64,000 bases of DNA from Pseudomonas hydrolytica (GCF_021495345.1 NZ_CP099397.1:2852001-2916000), one strand, 5' to 3'; numbered from the stretch's first letter, positions 46,511 to 55,683 are shown. Notes: a model not told the origin generated them from the letters alone. A program made the numbers and translations.

Positions 46511-49221
46511 GATTCGAGTAGGCTCAGTTCGCGGGCACGGCGGATGGCTTGAGTGCGATTACGCACCTTGAGCTTTTCGTAGATGTTGTGCAGGTGCCAT
46601 TTGACGGTGCCCAGGGCCAGCGACAGCTGCTGGCCGATCTCTTCGTTGGATAGGCCCTTGGCCGCCAGGCAGACCACCTCGCGCTCGCGCTCGGTCAGGC
46701 CCTCCTCCAGCACGTCCAGTGCCTGGCGCAACTCCTGCCCCGGCCAGATCACCAGCAGGCTGCGCAGAAAGCCCTGCAGCGCCGGCTGGCGCTCGGCCGA
46801 TTCGAGTTGCTGCAGCAGTTGGCGAATGGCTTCGCCTTCCTCGATGAACAGGCTGCGCGCTTCTTCCCGCTCGGCGCCGATCAGGCATTGCACCAGCAGG
46901 CTCTGTGCGCGCTCCTGATAACCCAGGCGCTGATAACTGAGCGCGGCCAGCAGATCCAGGCGCAGACGGTGCAGACCGTGCCAGTCGTTCTGCAACTGGC
47001 TGCGCAGCTGGGTGATCTCGTGCAGCGCTTCGCTGTAATGGCCGCGCGCCTGCTGCAGGCGGATGCGGGTCAGGCCCAGCACCCAGAGCACGGGGTTGAA
47101 CTTGCGCTGCTTGTAGTGCGCAGCCAGCTTGGCCCAGTCCACCGACTTCAGGCGCTGCTCGGCCCGCCGGCTGCGGTCGGCCGCCGGCTCCTGCAGGATC
47201 AGGGCGATTTCCTCGCCGACCGCCTGCGCGTAGAAGCGCCAGGAGTGGTTGCGCGCCGCCAGGTTCTGCATCAGCACCAGGGTCGCGGCCGCCTCCTTGG
47301 GCGCATCGTGCAGGCGCTGCACCCGCGCCAGGCAGAGCATGGCCTGCGCATAGAGATCGATGGGGTTGATCACGTCGACCGCGGCCAGGGCCCAGCGCAA
47401 CCGCTCCGGCAAGCCGTCCAGGCGCCCCTGGTGGTAGGCGATCAGCGCGTCGCTGATGGCCGGCAGCACCAGGGCCCGGGACTGCTCGCCGAACCAGGGC
47501 ATCATCCGCGTGCGCAACTGCTCGAAGAGCAACTGCGCCTGCTTGATCCGCCCCTGTTCCAGGCACAGGAGGATCTCCACGTTGGCCAGCTGCATGTCCA
47601 GGTAACGGCCTTCGAGGAAGTGGTTGCGCTGCTGCGCCAGCGCCAGCAGCTTGCGCGCCTGCTCGGCCTGGCCGAGCATGACGTGGGCCAGGGCGCCGAC
47701 GGTGAGGATCGCCACCTCGAGAAACGCGGTGTGCTGGCCGAGCTGCGCCTCGATGCGCCGCGCCAGGCTCACGCAGGTATCCAGGTCGTCCTTCTGCATG
47801 GCGATCACCGCCTTGACCGCCAGGGCGGCGAACATCTGCTCGCTCAGCGGCCCGCTGTCGCCGCCCTGCCCCCAGCGCTGCAGCAACTCGTCGAGCAGAC
47901 GGTTGGCCTCGGCCAGGCCCAGCTCGGCCGCGCGGCTCCAGACATCCACCAGCACCAGCATCGGATAGCGCTCGGCAATGGCGTCGGGCACGTGCTGGCG
48001 CCAGCTGTGGATCAGGTGCAACTGGCCACGGTTGATCAGCTCCAGGCCGCAGCCGTCGAGCAGCGCGGCGAGCATCTCGGCATCCTCGGCCAGGCAGGCG
48101 TGCTCGATGGCCAGGTTCTGCATGTGGTGGTTGGTGAACCACAGGCTGGCATTGAAATGCAGCTGCTTGAAGCGCTCCGGGTCACGCTCCCGGAGGCGGG
48201 TGCGCAGGAACTCGGCGAACAGGTTATGGAAGCGATACCACTGCCGCTCGCGGTCCAGCGGCAGGAGAAACAGCTGCATGGCCTCCAGCTCCTCCAGCAA
48301 CTGCTGGCCATCGTGGCGGCCGGTCAGCGCGTTGGCCAGATCGCCGCTGAGCTGCTGCGCCACGCCCAACGCCAGCAGCAGCTCCTGACGCTCCTGCGGC
48401 AACTGCTCGAACACCGAACGCAGCAGGTAATCGCCCACCGCGCCCTGGTCCGCGCCCATCTCGGCCATCTGCTGCACCGGCTGGGGCTGATGGCGCAGCC
48501 ACAGGCTGGCCAGGTGCATGCCGATCATCCAGCCCTCGGTATGGCTGTACAGCGCGGCGAAGGCCTCGCCATCGAGCTGCAGGCCGCTGCGTTCAAGGTA
48601 GCTGCGCGCCTCCTCCGGGTTGAGCCGCAGCTCCTCGCTGCCGAGCTCCAGCAACTGGCCCTTGGCGCGCAGCGTGGCCAGGCTCAGCGGCGGTTGCGAA
48701 CGACTGCCGATGGCCAGGGTGAAGTTCGGCGGCGCCAGCTTGACCAGGCGGTTGAGCGCGGCGAGCAGTTCCGCGTCCTGGATCAGGTGCAGATCGTCGA
48801 GCACCAGCAGCAGCGGCTCCTGGCGCTGCGCCAGGTCGACCAGCAGGCTCTCCATGACGGCCTCGACCGGCACCCGCATGGTGTTGCGCAGATAGCCCAG
48901 GGCATCCTCGCCCAGGCCGGGCAGCGCGCGGCCGAGGGCGTCTATGAGCTGCTGGAAGAAGCGCACCGGCTCGTCGTCGCCGGGGCCGAGCGACAGCCAG
49001 GCGACGGCGGCGCCGGCATGGCGGCGTTCGCTGGCGAGCATCGCCAGGGCAGTGGTCTTGCCAAAGCCCGCCGGGGCGGAAAACAGCACGAGACGGGCAT
49101 GCGGATGGGCTAAAAGCGCAGCTTCGACCTGGGGCCTTGCCAGATAGTCCGAAGCGGCCTGGGGTGGCGAGAGTTTCGAACGTAGCAGGCTTCCAGCGGC
49201 TGGATCGATAACTTCATCCAT
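46507..49221 (-). CDS. MalT-type LuxR-family ATP-dependent regulator (first of tandem pair)
   Basis: 904 residues from the ATG at 49221; an upstream TTG at 49266 is less likely. Walker A SAPAGFGKTT, Walker B-like LLLVLDDLHLIQD, helical sensor region and C-terminal LuxR HTH (LTEREREVVCLAAKGLSNEE, then LALGTVKWHLHNIYEKL). It is a clear paralogue of the next gene and co-transcribed with it (ATGA overlap). From memory, P. aeruginosa has two such regulators next to pabB (PA1758-PA1760), so the pair appears conserved. Inducer unknown. Confidence 0.9.
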   Translation of the reverse strand: MDEVIDPAAGSLLRSKLSPPQAASDYLARPQVEAALLAHPHARLVLFSAPAGFGKTTALAMLASERRHAGAAVAWLSLGPGDDEPVRFFQQLIDALGRALPGLGEDALGYLRNTMRVPVEAVMESLLVDLAQRQEPLLLVLDDLHLIQDAELLAALNRLVKLAPPNFTLAIGSRSQPPLSLATLRAKGQLLELGSEELRLNPEEARSYLERSGLQLDGEAFAALYSHTEGWMIGMHLASLWLRHQPQPVQQMAEMGADQGAVGDYLLRSVFEQLPQERQELLLALGVAQQLSGDLANALTGRHDGQQLLEELEAMQLFLLPLDRERQWYRFHNLFAEFLRTRLRERDPERFKQLHFNASLWFTNHHMQNLAIEHACLAEDAEMLAALLDGCGLELINRGQLHLIHSWRQHVPDAIAERYPMLVLVDVWSRAAELGLAEANRLLDELLQRWGQGGDSGPLSEQMFAALAVKAVIAMQKDDLDTCVSLARRIEAQLGQHTAFLEVAILTVGALAHVMLGQAEQARKLLALAQQRNHFLEGRYLDMQLANVEILLCLEQGRIKQAQLLFEQLRTRMMPWFGEQSRALVLPAISDALIAYHQGRLDGLPERLRWALAAVDVINPIDLYAQAMLCLARVQRLHDAPKEAAATLVLMQNLAARNHSWRFYAQAVGEEIALILQEPAADRSRRAEQRLKSVDWAKLAAHYKQRKFNPVLWVLGLTRIRLQQARGHYSEALHEITQLRSQLQNDWHGLHRLRLDLLAALSYQRLGYQERAQSLLVQCLIGAEREEARSLFIEEGEAIRQLLQQLESAERQPALQGFLRSLLVIWPGQELRQALDVLEEGLTEREREVVCLAAKGLSNEEIGQQLSLALGTVKWHLHNIYEKLKVRNRTQAIRRARELSLLES

Positions 49222-49387
49222 GGCCTGGATCCCTTCATTAATTATTGTTTTGGTGATGGTGCGCAATGTTACGGCTGGGCCTCATACTAATCAGCTCCGG
49301 GCATCCGGGCAAACCCTCGCGCAAGCTCTAGGATGAATGTTAGCGGCAGACTACAATCGCTTCCCCCAGCCCCTTCGACTGCCACGC

Positions 49388-50737
49388 ATGCCTAGCTGCT
49401 CCCTGCATCCTCTGCCCTACCGGGCCGACCCCGCCGAGTACTTCCAGCGTATCCGCCAGGCGCCCGGCGCCGTCCTGCTGGATGCCGGGCGGCCGGGTGC
49501 CGAGCGTGGACGCTATGACCTTATGAGCGCCTGGCCATTGGCAGAGCTGGCACCGAGTGCCGACGAATCGGCCAACGATTTCCTGCAACGCCTGCGCGGC
49601 GCCTTGCAGAGCCTCGGCCATGCCGACGCGCCGGACGGTCATGAACTACCGTTCGTCGGCGGGCTCATCGGCTATCTGGCCTACGACTTCGGCCGCCGCC
49701 TGGAAAGCCTGCCCGGCCACAGCCGCGACGACCTCGGCCTCGAGGATGCGCGCTTCGGCCTGTACGGCTGGGCGCTGGTCAGCGACCACCTGCTCGGCAG
49801 CAGCGCCCTGCTGTTCCATCCGGCCCTGCCACGGGCCGAGCGCGAGCGCCTGCTGGCGCTGTTCGAGGCGCCCCATGACGAGAAACCCGCGCGCTTTCGC
49901 CTGACCCAGGCCTTCCGGGCCGATCTGGATCAGGCCGGCTACCGCCGGGCCATCGAGCGCATCCAGGCCTACATCCTGGCCGGCGACTGCTACCAGGTGA
50001 ACTTCGCCCAGCGCTTCCAGGCGCCCTGCGCGGGCGATCCCTGGGCCGCCTACCTGGCATTGCGCCAGGCCTGCCCGACGCCCTTCTCCGGCTTCCAGGC
50101 CCTGGCCGACGGCGGCGCGATCCTCAGCCTGTCGCCCGAGCGTTTCATCAAGGTCAGCGCGGGCCAGGTGGAAACCCGGCCGATCAAGGGCACCCGCCCG
50201 CGCGGCCGCGATGCGCTGGACGACCAGGCGCAGGCGCAGGCGCTGCTGGGCAGCGGCAAGGATCGCGCGGAAAACCTGATGATCGTCGACCTGCTGCGCA
50301 ACGACCTCGGCCGCAGCTGCCGCACCGGCTCGGTGCGGGTGCCGGAGCTGTTCGCCCTGGAGAGCTACCCCAACGTGCACCACCTGGTCAGTTGCGTCAC
50401 CGCCGAGCTGGCCCCCGGCAAGGACGCGCTCGACCTGCTCGCTGGCAGCTTCCCTGGCGGTTCGATCACCGGCGCGCCGAAGATCCGCGCGATGCAGATC
50501 ATCGACGAGCTGGAACCGACGCGGCGCGGCCTCTACTGCGGCTCGCTGCTGTATCTGGACGTGCGCGGCGAGCTGGACAGCTCCATCGCCATCCGCAGCC
50601 TGCTGGTCAAGGATGGCCAGGTCAGTTGCTGGGGCGGCGGCGGCATCGTCGCCGACTCCAGCTGGCAGGCCGAGTATCAGGAGTCGATCACCAAGGTCAA
50701 GGTGCTGCTCGACACCCTGGAACGCCTGGGCCGCTGA
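49388..50737 (+). CDS. pabB: Aminodeoxychorismate synthase component I
   Basis: 449 residues from the ATG at 49388; the 17 codons upstream are not family sequence. The chorismate-binding domain shows YQVNFAQRF, ETRPIKGTRPRGRD, ENLMIVDLLRNDLG and PGGSITGAPKIRAMQIIDEL with the end GGIVADS. It converts chorismate to 4-amino-4-deoxychorismate for folate synthesis, with ammonia from PabA. Transcribed divergently from the regulator pair 166 bases away. Confidence 0.95.
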   Translation: MPSCSLHPLPYRADPAEYFQRIRQAPGAVLLDAGRPGAERGRYDLMSAWPLAELAPSADESANDFLQRLRGALQSLGHADAPDGHELPFVGGLIGYLAYDFGRRLESLPGHSRDDLGLEDARFGLYGWALVSDHLLGSSALLFHPALPRAERERLLALFEAPHDEKPARFRLTQAFRADLDQAGYRRAIERIQAYILAGDCYQVNFAQRFQAPCAGDPWAAYLALRQACPTPFSGFQALADGGAILSLSPERFIKVSAGQVETRPIKGTRPRGRDALDDQAQAQALLGSGKDRAENLMIVDLLRNDLGRSCRTGSVRVPELFALESYPNVHHLVSCVTAELAPGKDALDLLAGSFPGGSITGAPKIRAMQIIDELEPTRRGLYCGSLLYLDVRGELDSSIAIRSLLVKDGQVSCWGGGGIVADSSWQAEYQESITKVKVLLDTLERLGR

Positions 50738-50742
50738 GCCCC

Positions 50743-50808
50743 GTGGGAGCGAGCGTCGCGAGCGAAGCTTTTGCGGCACCGATATTCGCGAGCAGAGCTC
50801 GCTCCTAC
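50743..50808. repeat. REP-type inverted repeat
   Basis: GTGGGAGCGAGC at 50743 pairs with GCTCGCTCCTAC ending at 50808, the familiar Pseudomonas REP core, between the convergent pabB and alkB-like genes. The last 4 bases overlap the alkB-like stop codon. Confidence 0.85.
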
Positions 50809-51968
50809 AGACTCCGCTGCAGCGCGGCGATGCCGCTGCGCGCGTTGGCCTGGGCGGCCAGCTCGCGCTCCTCCGCCGTGGCGTAGTCGCGGTCCCAGGC
50901 CAGCACCTTGGGCGTCATCAGGCGGTGCCACAGCGGCGGGATCATCGCCACGATGATGGTGGTCAGGTAGCCGCCGATCATCATCGGCGCCTCGGCGAAG
51001 GGTTGCAGGTCCTGGTAGGGCACTTCGCCCTGGGCGTGGTGGTGGGAGTGGCGGGTCAGGTTGAACATGGTCCAGGAGCTGATGCGCCGGTTGCTGTTCC
51101 ACGAGTGGCGCGGCTGCACCGGCGTGGCCGGGTTGCGCACCATGCCGTAGTGCTCCATGTAGTTGACGATCTCCAGCAAGGCCTTGCCCCACAGCGCGCA
51201 GGCGACGAAGAACAGCGCCGCCACCACCCCGCCCATGGCCCAGGCGGCCAGCACCAGCAGCGCGCTCATCAGGTGGCCGCGCAGCAGCGCGTTGCGCCAG
51301 CCGAACAGGGCATGGCCCTTGCGCTGCAGGCGCTTCTTCTCGATCTGCCAGGCGCTGAGGTTGCCCTTGAGGGTGGAGGCGAGGATATGGAAGTAGACGT
51401 TGCGCCCGCGCGGCGCGGTGGCCGGGTCCTCGCGGGTGGAAACGTAGCGGTGGTGGCCGTAGACGTGCTCGATGGCGAAGCTGGTGTCGAAGCTGAAGGC
51501 CAGCAGCCAGCGGCCGATCAGCATGGACACCGGGTCCCAGGTGCGGTGGGTCAGCTCGTGGGCGGTGATGGTGCCGATCATGCCGATCATCAGGCCGGTG
51601 AGGATCACCGCCGCGACGTGGTGGCCGAAGGCGGTCGCCTCGCGCGCGGCGAGCACGTCGTAGCCGCTCAGCGCGCTGGCCCAGGCGCCGAAGCCCAAGG
51701 GGTCGCCGCCGCTCACCGTCCATACCGCGGTGAACACGATCAACGCCAGCAGCGGCAGGGCCAGCCACAGTTGCACGGTGAGAATCCACGGATGCTTGAA
51801 GCGCGGGGTCGAGGTGTCGTCGCCGCAGACGGCATCGCCCAGCAGGTAGATCGCCAGCACCGTCAGCAGGCCGCCGGTGGTGTAGGCGCCGCCGGCGAGC
51901 AGCGCCAGCACGGCGAACAGGCCGATGGCATGGAACAGGAAGTACTTCAGGTAATGCAGGATATTCAT
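50805..51968 (-). CDS. alkB: AlkB/XylM-type membrane di-iron hydroxylase
   Basis: 387 residues with six hydrophobic segments. All histidine boxes are present: HELTH (137-141), EHVYGHH (167-173), NYMEHYG (269-275) and RHSHHH (306-311). The C-terminal sequence PPLWHRLMTPKVLAWDRDY and ERELAAQAN is close to XylM of toluene/xylene monooxygenase, so alkyl-aromatic methyl groups are possible substrates besides alkanes. It is followed upstream by its reductase gene and faces a divergent AraC regulator. Substrate not certain. Confidence 0.88.
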   Translation of the reverse strand: MNILHYLKYFLFHAIGLFAVLALLAGGAYTTGGLLTVLAIYLLGDAVCGDDTSTPRFKHPWILTVQLWLALPLLALIVFTAVWTVSGGDPLGFGAWASALSGYDVLAAREATAFGHHVAAVILTGLMIGMIGTITAHELTHRTWDPVSMLIGRWLLAFSFDTSFAIEHVYGHHRYVSTREDPATAPRGRNVYFHILASTLKGNLSAWQIEKKRLQRKGHALFGWRNALLRGHLMSALLVLAAWAMGGVVAALFFVACALWGKALLEIVNYMEHYGMVRNPATPVQPRHSWNSNRRISSWTMFNLTRHSHHHAQGEVPYQDLQPFAEAPMMIGGYLTTIIVAMIPPLWHRLMTPKVLAWDRDYATAEERELAAQANARSGIAALQRSL

Positions 51969-52007
51969 GGCGGTTTCTCTTGTTATGGGTAACGGGTCTG
52001 GCGGCTC

Positions 52008-53042
52008 TCAGGCCGAAGCCGCCAGGGTGTCCTGCTGCGTGGTGAAACGGTCGGCATGGATGTGCGCGCGGGCCACGCCGTGGCGCACCAGCTGCGCCAC
52101 GGCGGCGTCGATCATCGCCGGCGGGCCGCACAGATAGGCGTGGGCGCCGGGCTCCAGCACCTGCGCCAGATGCTCGGTGACCAGCCCGCGCGCGCCCTGC
52201 CAGGGCGCATCGGCGGGCAACGCCGAGAGCACCGGGAGAAAGCGGAAGGGGCCGCGCCACTGCGCGGCGATGGCGCTGATTTCCTCCAGGGCGTAGAGGT
52301 CGCGCTCCTCGCGTGCGCCGAACAGCAGGGTCAGCGAGCGCGTCACGCCGCTGGCCAGGGCCTCCTGCAGCAACGCCAGGATCGGCGCCAGGCCGCTGCC
52401 GCCGGCGATCAGCAACAGCGGCGCAGCGCCCTGGCGCAGCCAGAAATCGCCCAGCGGCCCTTCCAGGCTGACGCGCTCACCGAGCAGGTTGTGTTCATGG
52501 ACAAAGCTGGAGAACCGCCCGTCCGCCACCCGGCGCACGAAGAAGCTGACCTTGGCATCGGCCTGCGGCGGGCTGGCGAAGGAGTAGCTGCGCACCACGC
52601 CGGGCAGCGCCTCGATAGCGAGGTTGGCGTACTGGCCCGACTTGTACGGCAGGCTGGCGTCGAGCTGCAGCAGCAGGCGAGTGATGTCGTGGGTCAGGCG
52701 CTCCTGCGCCACCACGCGCCCCTCGACGCGGCGCCGGGCCTGCTGAACGCTCATGTCCACGGCGATGCGCACGTCGCTTTTCGGCACGCTCTGGCAGGCG
52801 AGGATATAGCCCTGGTCCAGCTCCTCGTCGGAGAGGATGTAGCCGGTTTCGGTCAGCTCCCTGACCTGCCCCTCCAGCAGCCGGCACTTGCAGCTGGCGC
52901 AGCCGCCCACGCGGCAACTGTGGGGGAAATCCAGGCCCTGGCGCAGGGCGGCCTGCAGCAGGGTCTCCTTGGGCTCGACGCCGATCGTCCGGCCATTGAT
53001 GCTGGCCGTGCTCGGGCGCCGCCTGGCGAACAGTGAAAACAT
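52008..53042 (-). CDS. XylA-like ferredoxin-NAD(P)H reductase for the hydroxylase
   Basis: 344 residues. N-terminal plant-type [2Fe-2S] domain with PHSCRVGGCASCKCRLLEG (four Cys ligands including a distal ACQS), then FAD-binding (RSYSFASPP) and NAD-binding (LLIAGGSGLAPILALL, AYLCGPPAMID) domains. This fused ferredoxin reductase is the usual partner of XylM-type hydroxylases and replaces separate rubredoxin and reductase. It is transcribed just ahead of the hydroxylase gene, 39 bases apart. Confidence 0.9.
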   Translation of the reverse strand: MFSLFARRRPSTASINGRTIGVEPKETLLQAALRQGLDFPHSCRVGGCASCKCRLLEGQVRELTETGYILSDEELDQGYILACQSVPKSDVRIAVDMSVQQARRRVEGRVVAQERLTHDITRLLLQLDASLPYKSGQYANLAIEALPGVVRSYSFASPPQADAKVSFFVRRVADGRFSSFVHEHNLLGERVSLEGPLGDFWLRQGAAPLLLIAGGSGLAPILALLQEALASGVTRSLTLLFGAREERDLYALEEISAIAAQWRGPFRFLPVLSALPADAPWQGARGLVTEHLAQVLEPGAHAYLCGPPAMIDAAVAQLVRHGVARAHIHADRFTTQQDTLAASA

Positions 53043-53192
53043 GCGACCTCCTGTTGTAGTTGTGCGAATGAGGTGTCAGGCGTTTTCAGGTTAAGCGCGG
53101 CGCGGCGCGGGCGTGAGGTTCGGGGTTGACATCGATGGGTCATTTATTGACATTGTTCGCCGCAGTGATTCGCTTCCAGCACAGGAGCCGCG

Positions 53193-54203
53193 ATGCAGAG
53201 CTTCACCCTACCCGCGCAGTACCTGCGGCAGATCGTCGGCCTGGTCGGCGACATGGGCGCCGACGTGCCGGGCTGGCTGGCGCGGGCGCAACTGCACGAG
53301 GCGCGACTGGGCGACAGCGACCTGCACCTGTCGCTGGCCACCTTCGAGCGCTTGATCGAGGACGCCATGGCGCGTACCGACGAGCCGGCCTTCGGCCTGC
53401 TGGTGGGCGAGCGCCTGGTGGTCAATACCCACGGCCTGCTGGGCTATGCGGCGATGAACAGCACCACCCTGCGCCAGGCCGCCCAGCTGATCGAGCGCTA
53501 CATCGCCCTGCGCACCAGCCTGGTGAGCATCCGCCTGGTGGAGACGGAGGGGGAGGCGCGCCTGGTCTTCGCCGAGGCGGCGCCGCTGGGCGGCATCGCC
53601 CGGCCGGTGCTGGAGGCGGTGATCCTGGCGATCAAGAACGTGCTGGACTTCATGACCCTGGGCAGTTGCCCGCTGGAGCGGGTCAGCTTCGCCTTCGCCA
53701 GGCCCGCCTACGCCGGACTGGCCCATCAGCTGTGCCGCTGCGAGGTGCGCTACGACGCCGACTGGAGCGGCTTCGTCCTGCCCGCGCAGAGCATCGACCA
53801 GCCGCTGAAGACCGCCGACGCCGCCAGCTTTCGTGATACCGAACAGATACTCCAGCGCGAACTGGCCAAGCTCACCGCCGAGCAGTCCATGAGCAGCCGG
53901 GTACGCCGGGTGCTGCTGGAAAAACAGGGTGGCTTTCCCTCGCTCAGCCTTACCGCCCGCCTCTTCCACCTGACCCCGCGCACCCTGCACCGCCGCCTGC
54001 AGGCCGAAGGCACCTCGTTCAAGAGCCTGCTCGAGGAGGTGCGCCACACCCTGGCCCAGGAGCATCTCAAGGCCGGGCGCATGACGGTGGAAGAGATCGC
54101 CTACAGCCTGGGCTACACCGACCTGGCCAACTTCCGCCGCGCCTTCAAGCGTTGGCAGCGCCAGTCGCCCTCGGCCTATCGCGCCGAACAGCAGGCGCTG
54201 TAG
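53193..54203 (+). CDS. AraC-family regulator of the hydroxylase operon
   Basis: 336 residues. The N-terminal arabinose-type effector domain (about 20-200) leads to a C-terminal AraC DNA-binding domain with SLTARLFHLTPRTLHRRLQAEG and VEEIAYSLGYTDLANFRRAFKRW. Divergent from the reductase gene over 150 bases, so it likely activates the hydroxylase/reductase operon in response to a hydrocarbon, as AraC-type AlkR does in Acinetobacter (inference). Confidence 0.92.
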   Translation: MQSFTLPAQYLRQIVGLVGDMGADVPGWLARAQLHEARLGDSDLHLSLATFERLIEDAMARTDEPAFGLLVGERLVVNTHGLLGYAAMNSTTLRQAAQLIERYIALRTSLVSIRLVETEGEARLVFAEAAPLGGIARPVLEAVILAIKNVLDFMTLGSCPLERVSFAFARPAYAGLAHQLCRCEVRYDADWSGFVLPAQSIDQPLKTADAASFRDTEQILQRELAKLTAEQSMSSRVRRVLLEKQGGFPSLSLTARLFHLTPRTLHRRLQAEGTSFKSLLEEVRHTLAQEHLKAGRMTVEEIAYSLGYTDLANFRRAFKRWQRQSPSAYRAEQQAL

Positions 54204-54272
54204 GAGCGGATTTATCCGCGAAATTCGCGATGAAATCGCGAATAAAGCGGAACACCGCCCGTTCGCTCCTAC
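54200..54272. repeat. REP-type inverted repeat
   Basis: GTAGGAGCG at 54200 and CGCTCCTAC ending at 54272 enclose a further ATTCGCG/CGCGAAT inverted repeat. It lies between the convergent araC and thrH genes and overlaps the ends of both. Confidence 0.8.
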
Positions 54273-54886
54273 AGACTCAGCTTGCGGTCCGACGCCTTGA
54301 GGAACTCGCCCTTGAGGTCTTCATAAGTGTGCACCGCCGGGAACTGCGGGAACTCGCGGATCACGTTGTCCGGCGCATGGAACAGGATGCCGGCATGGGC
54401 CTCGCTGAGCATGGTGGTGTCGTTGTACGAGTCACCGGCCGCGATCACCCGGTAGTACAGGCTCTTCAGGGCAATTACCGACTGACGCTTGGGATCCTTC
54501 TGGCGCAGCTGGTAACTCACCACGCGGTCGCTTTCGTCGGTGATCAGACGGTGGCACAGCAGGGTCGGGAAACCGAGCTGACGCATCAGCGGCTGGGAGA
54601 ACTCGTAGAAGGTGTCGGAGAGGATCACCACCTGGAAACGCTCGCGCAGCCAGTCGACGAACTCCACGGCGCCTTCCAGCGGCTCGAGGGTGGCGATCAC
54701 GTCCTGGATGTCCTTGAGCTTCAGGCCATGCTCATCGAGGATGCGCAGACGCTGCTGCATGAGCACGTCGTAGTCGGGAATGTCGCGGGTGGTCGCCTTG
54801 AGCGACTCGATACCGGTTTTTTCCGCAAAGGCGATCCAGATCTCCGGGACCAGTACGCCTTCCAGGTCGAGACACGCGATTTCCAC
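54269..54886 (-). CDS. thrH: ThrH, phosphoserine phosphatase / phosphoserine:homoserine phosphotransferase
   Basis: 205 residues from the GTG at 54886 (AGGAG upstream). HAD-type motifs: motif I EIACLDLEGVL (Asp7/Glu9 region), motif II in VVILSDTFYEF, motif III and IV in QKDPKRQSV and AAGDSYNDTTML. Sequence is nearly the P. aeruginosa ThrH I remember. The enzyme hydrolyses phosphoserine and can phosphorylate homoserine. Next to cysH and cysB as in other pseudomonads. Confidence 0.95.
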   Translation of the reverse strand: MEIACLDLEGVLVPEIWIAFAEKTGIESLKATTRDIPDYDVLMQQRLRILDEHGLKLKDIQDVIATLEPLEGAVEFVDWLRERFQVVILSDTFYEFSQPLMRQLGFPTLLCHRLITDESDRVVSYQLRQKDPKRQSVIALKSLYYRVIAAGDSYNDTTMLSEAHAGILFHAPDNVIREFPQFPAVHTYEDLKGEFLKASDRKLSL

Positions 54887-55062
54887 AGGACACTCCTCGG
54901 TTGAGCCAAAAAGGAGCCGGCACTCTAGCCGCTGGGCTTGGCCCACGCAATCTGTCACCACTTATAACCATATGAAAGGACATCCATATAGCTAGTTATT
55001 TAGAGGCATAACCAGGCTTTGCTACCATCGCGTCCTCACGCACACGACCTGGAGTCCTCAGC

Positions 55063-55683
55063 ATGGAACTCGACCTGGACGCGCTCAACGCCGAATACGG
55101 CAACCAGCCGGAAAAGCTGGTTCAGTGGGCCATCGGATTGGGCAAACCCGCCATCTGCACCACCAATTTCCGTCCCTTCGAAGCGGTGATCCTGCACATG
55201 GTCAGCCAGGTCAAGCCGGATATCCCGGTGGTCTGGATGGACAGCGGCTACAACACCGAAGCCACCTACCGCTTCGCCGACGAGGTGACGCGCAAGCTGA
55301 ACCTGAATCTGATCACCTACCTGCCCAAGCGCTCGCGCGCACACCGCGAGGCCATCGACGGCCCGGTGCCCGGTCTGGACGATCCGCGCCACGCCGCGTT
55401 CACCGAAGAGGTCAAGCTGGAGCCTTTTGCCCGCGCCCTGCGCGAGATGGCACCAGGTGTCTGGTTCACCGCCCTGCGCGCCACCGATACGGCCGTGCGA
55501 GCGCAGATGGACCCGATCAGCATCAACCCGGACGGTCTGATCAAGGTCGCACCGCTGCTGCACTGGTCGTCCAAGGATCTGTACCAGTACCTGGTCGCCC
55601 ACGACCTGCCGAACGAGTTCGATTACTTCGACCCGACCAAGGGTGAGGACAATCGCGAGTGCGGCCTGCACCTGAGCCACTGA
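55063..55683 (+). CDS. cysH: Phosphoadenylyl-sulfate reductase, short form
   Basis: 206 residues. PAPS-reductase fold: PDIPVVWMDSGYNTEATYRF, WFTALRATDTAVRAQ and the C-terminal catalytic Cys in RECGLHLSH. It lacks the CC...CxxC ligands of the [4Fe-4S] enzyme usual in P. aeruginosa (267 residues) and also the segment before the catalytic Cys found in the 244-residue E. coli type, so it is truncated or a distinct subfamily. It would reduce PAPS to sulfite with thioredoxin. Adjacent to cysB, its expected activator. Confidence 0.8.
   Translation: MELDLDALNAEYGNQPEKLVQWAIGLGKPAICTTNFRPFEAVILHMVSQVKPDIPVVWMDSGYNTEATYRFADEVTRKLNLNLITYLPKRSRAHREAIDGPVPGLDDPRHAAFTEEVKLEPFARALREMAPGVWFTALRATDTAVRAQMDPISINPDGLIKVAPLLHWSSKDLYQYLVAHDLPNEFDYFDPTKGEDNRECGLHLSH

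Noticed and set aside
46559..48142. 527-codon minus-strand frame
   Set aside because: Out-of-frame shadow in the LuxR gene on the same strand; Arg/Ala/Gly-rich translation.
46807..49113. 768-codon plus-strand open frame
   Set aside because: Antisense to the MalT-type regulator; high-GC shadow with Leu/Gln/Ala repeats and no domain.
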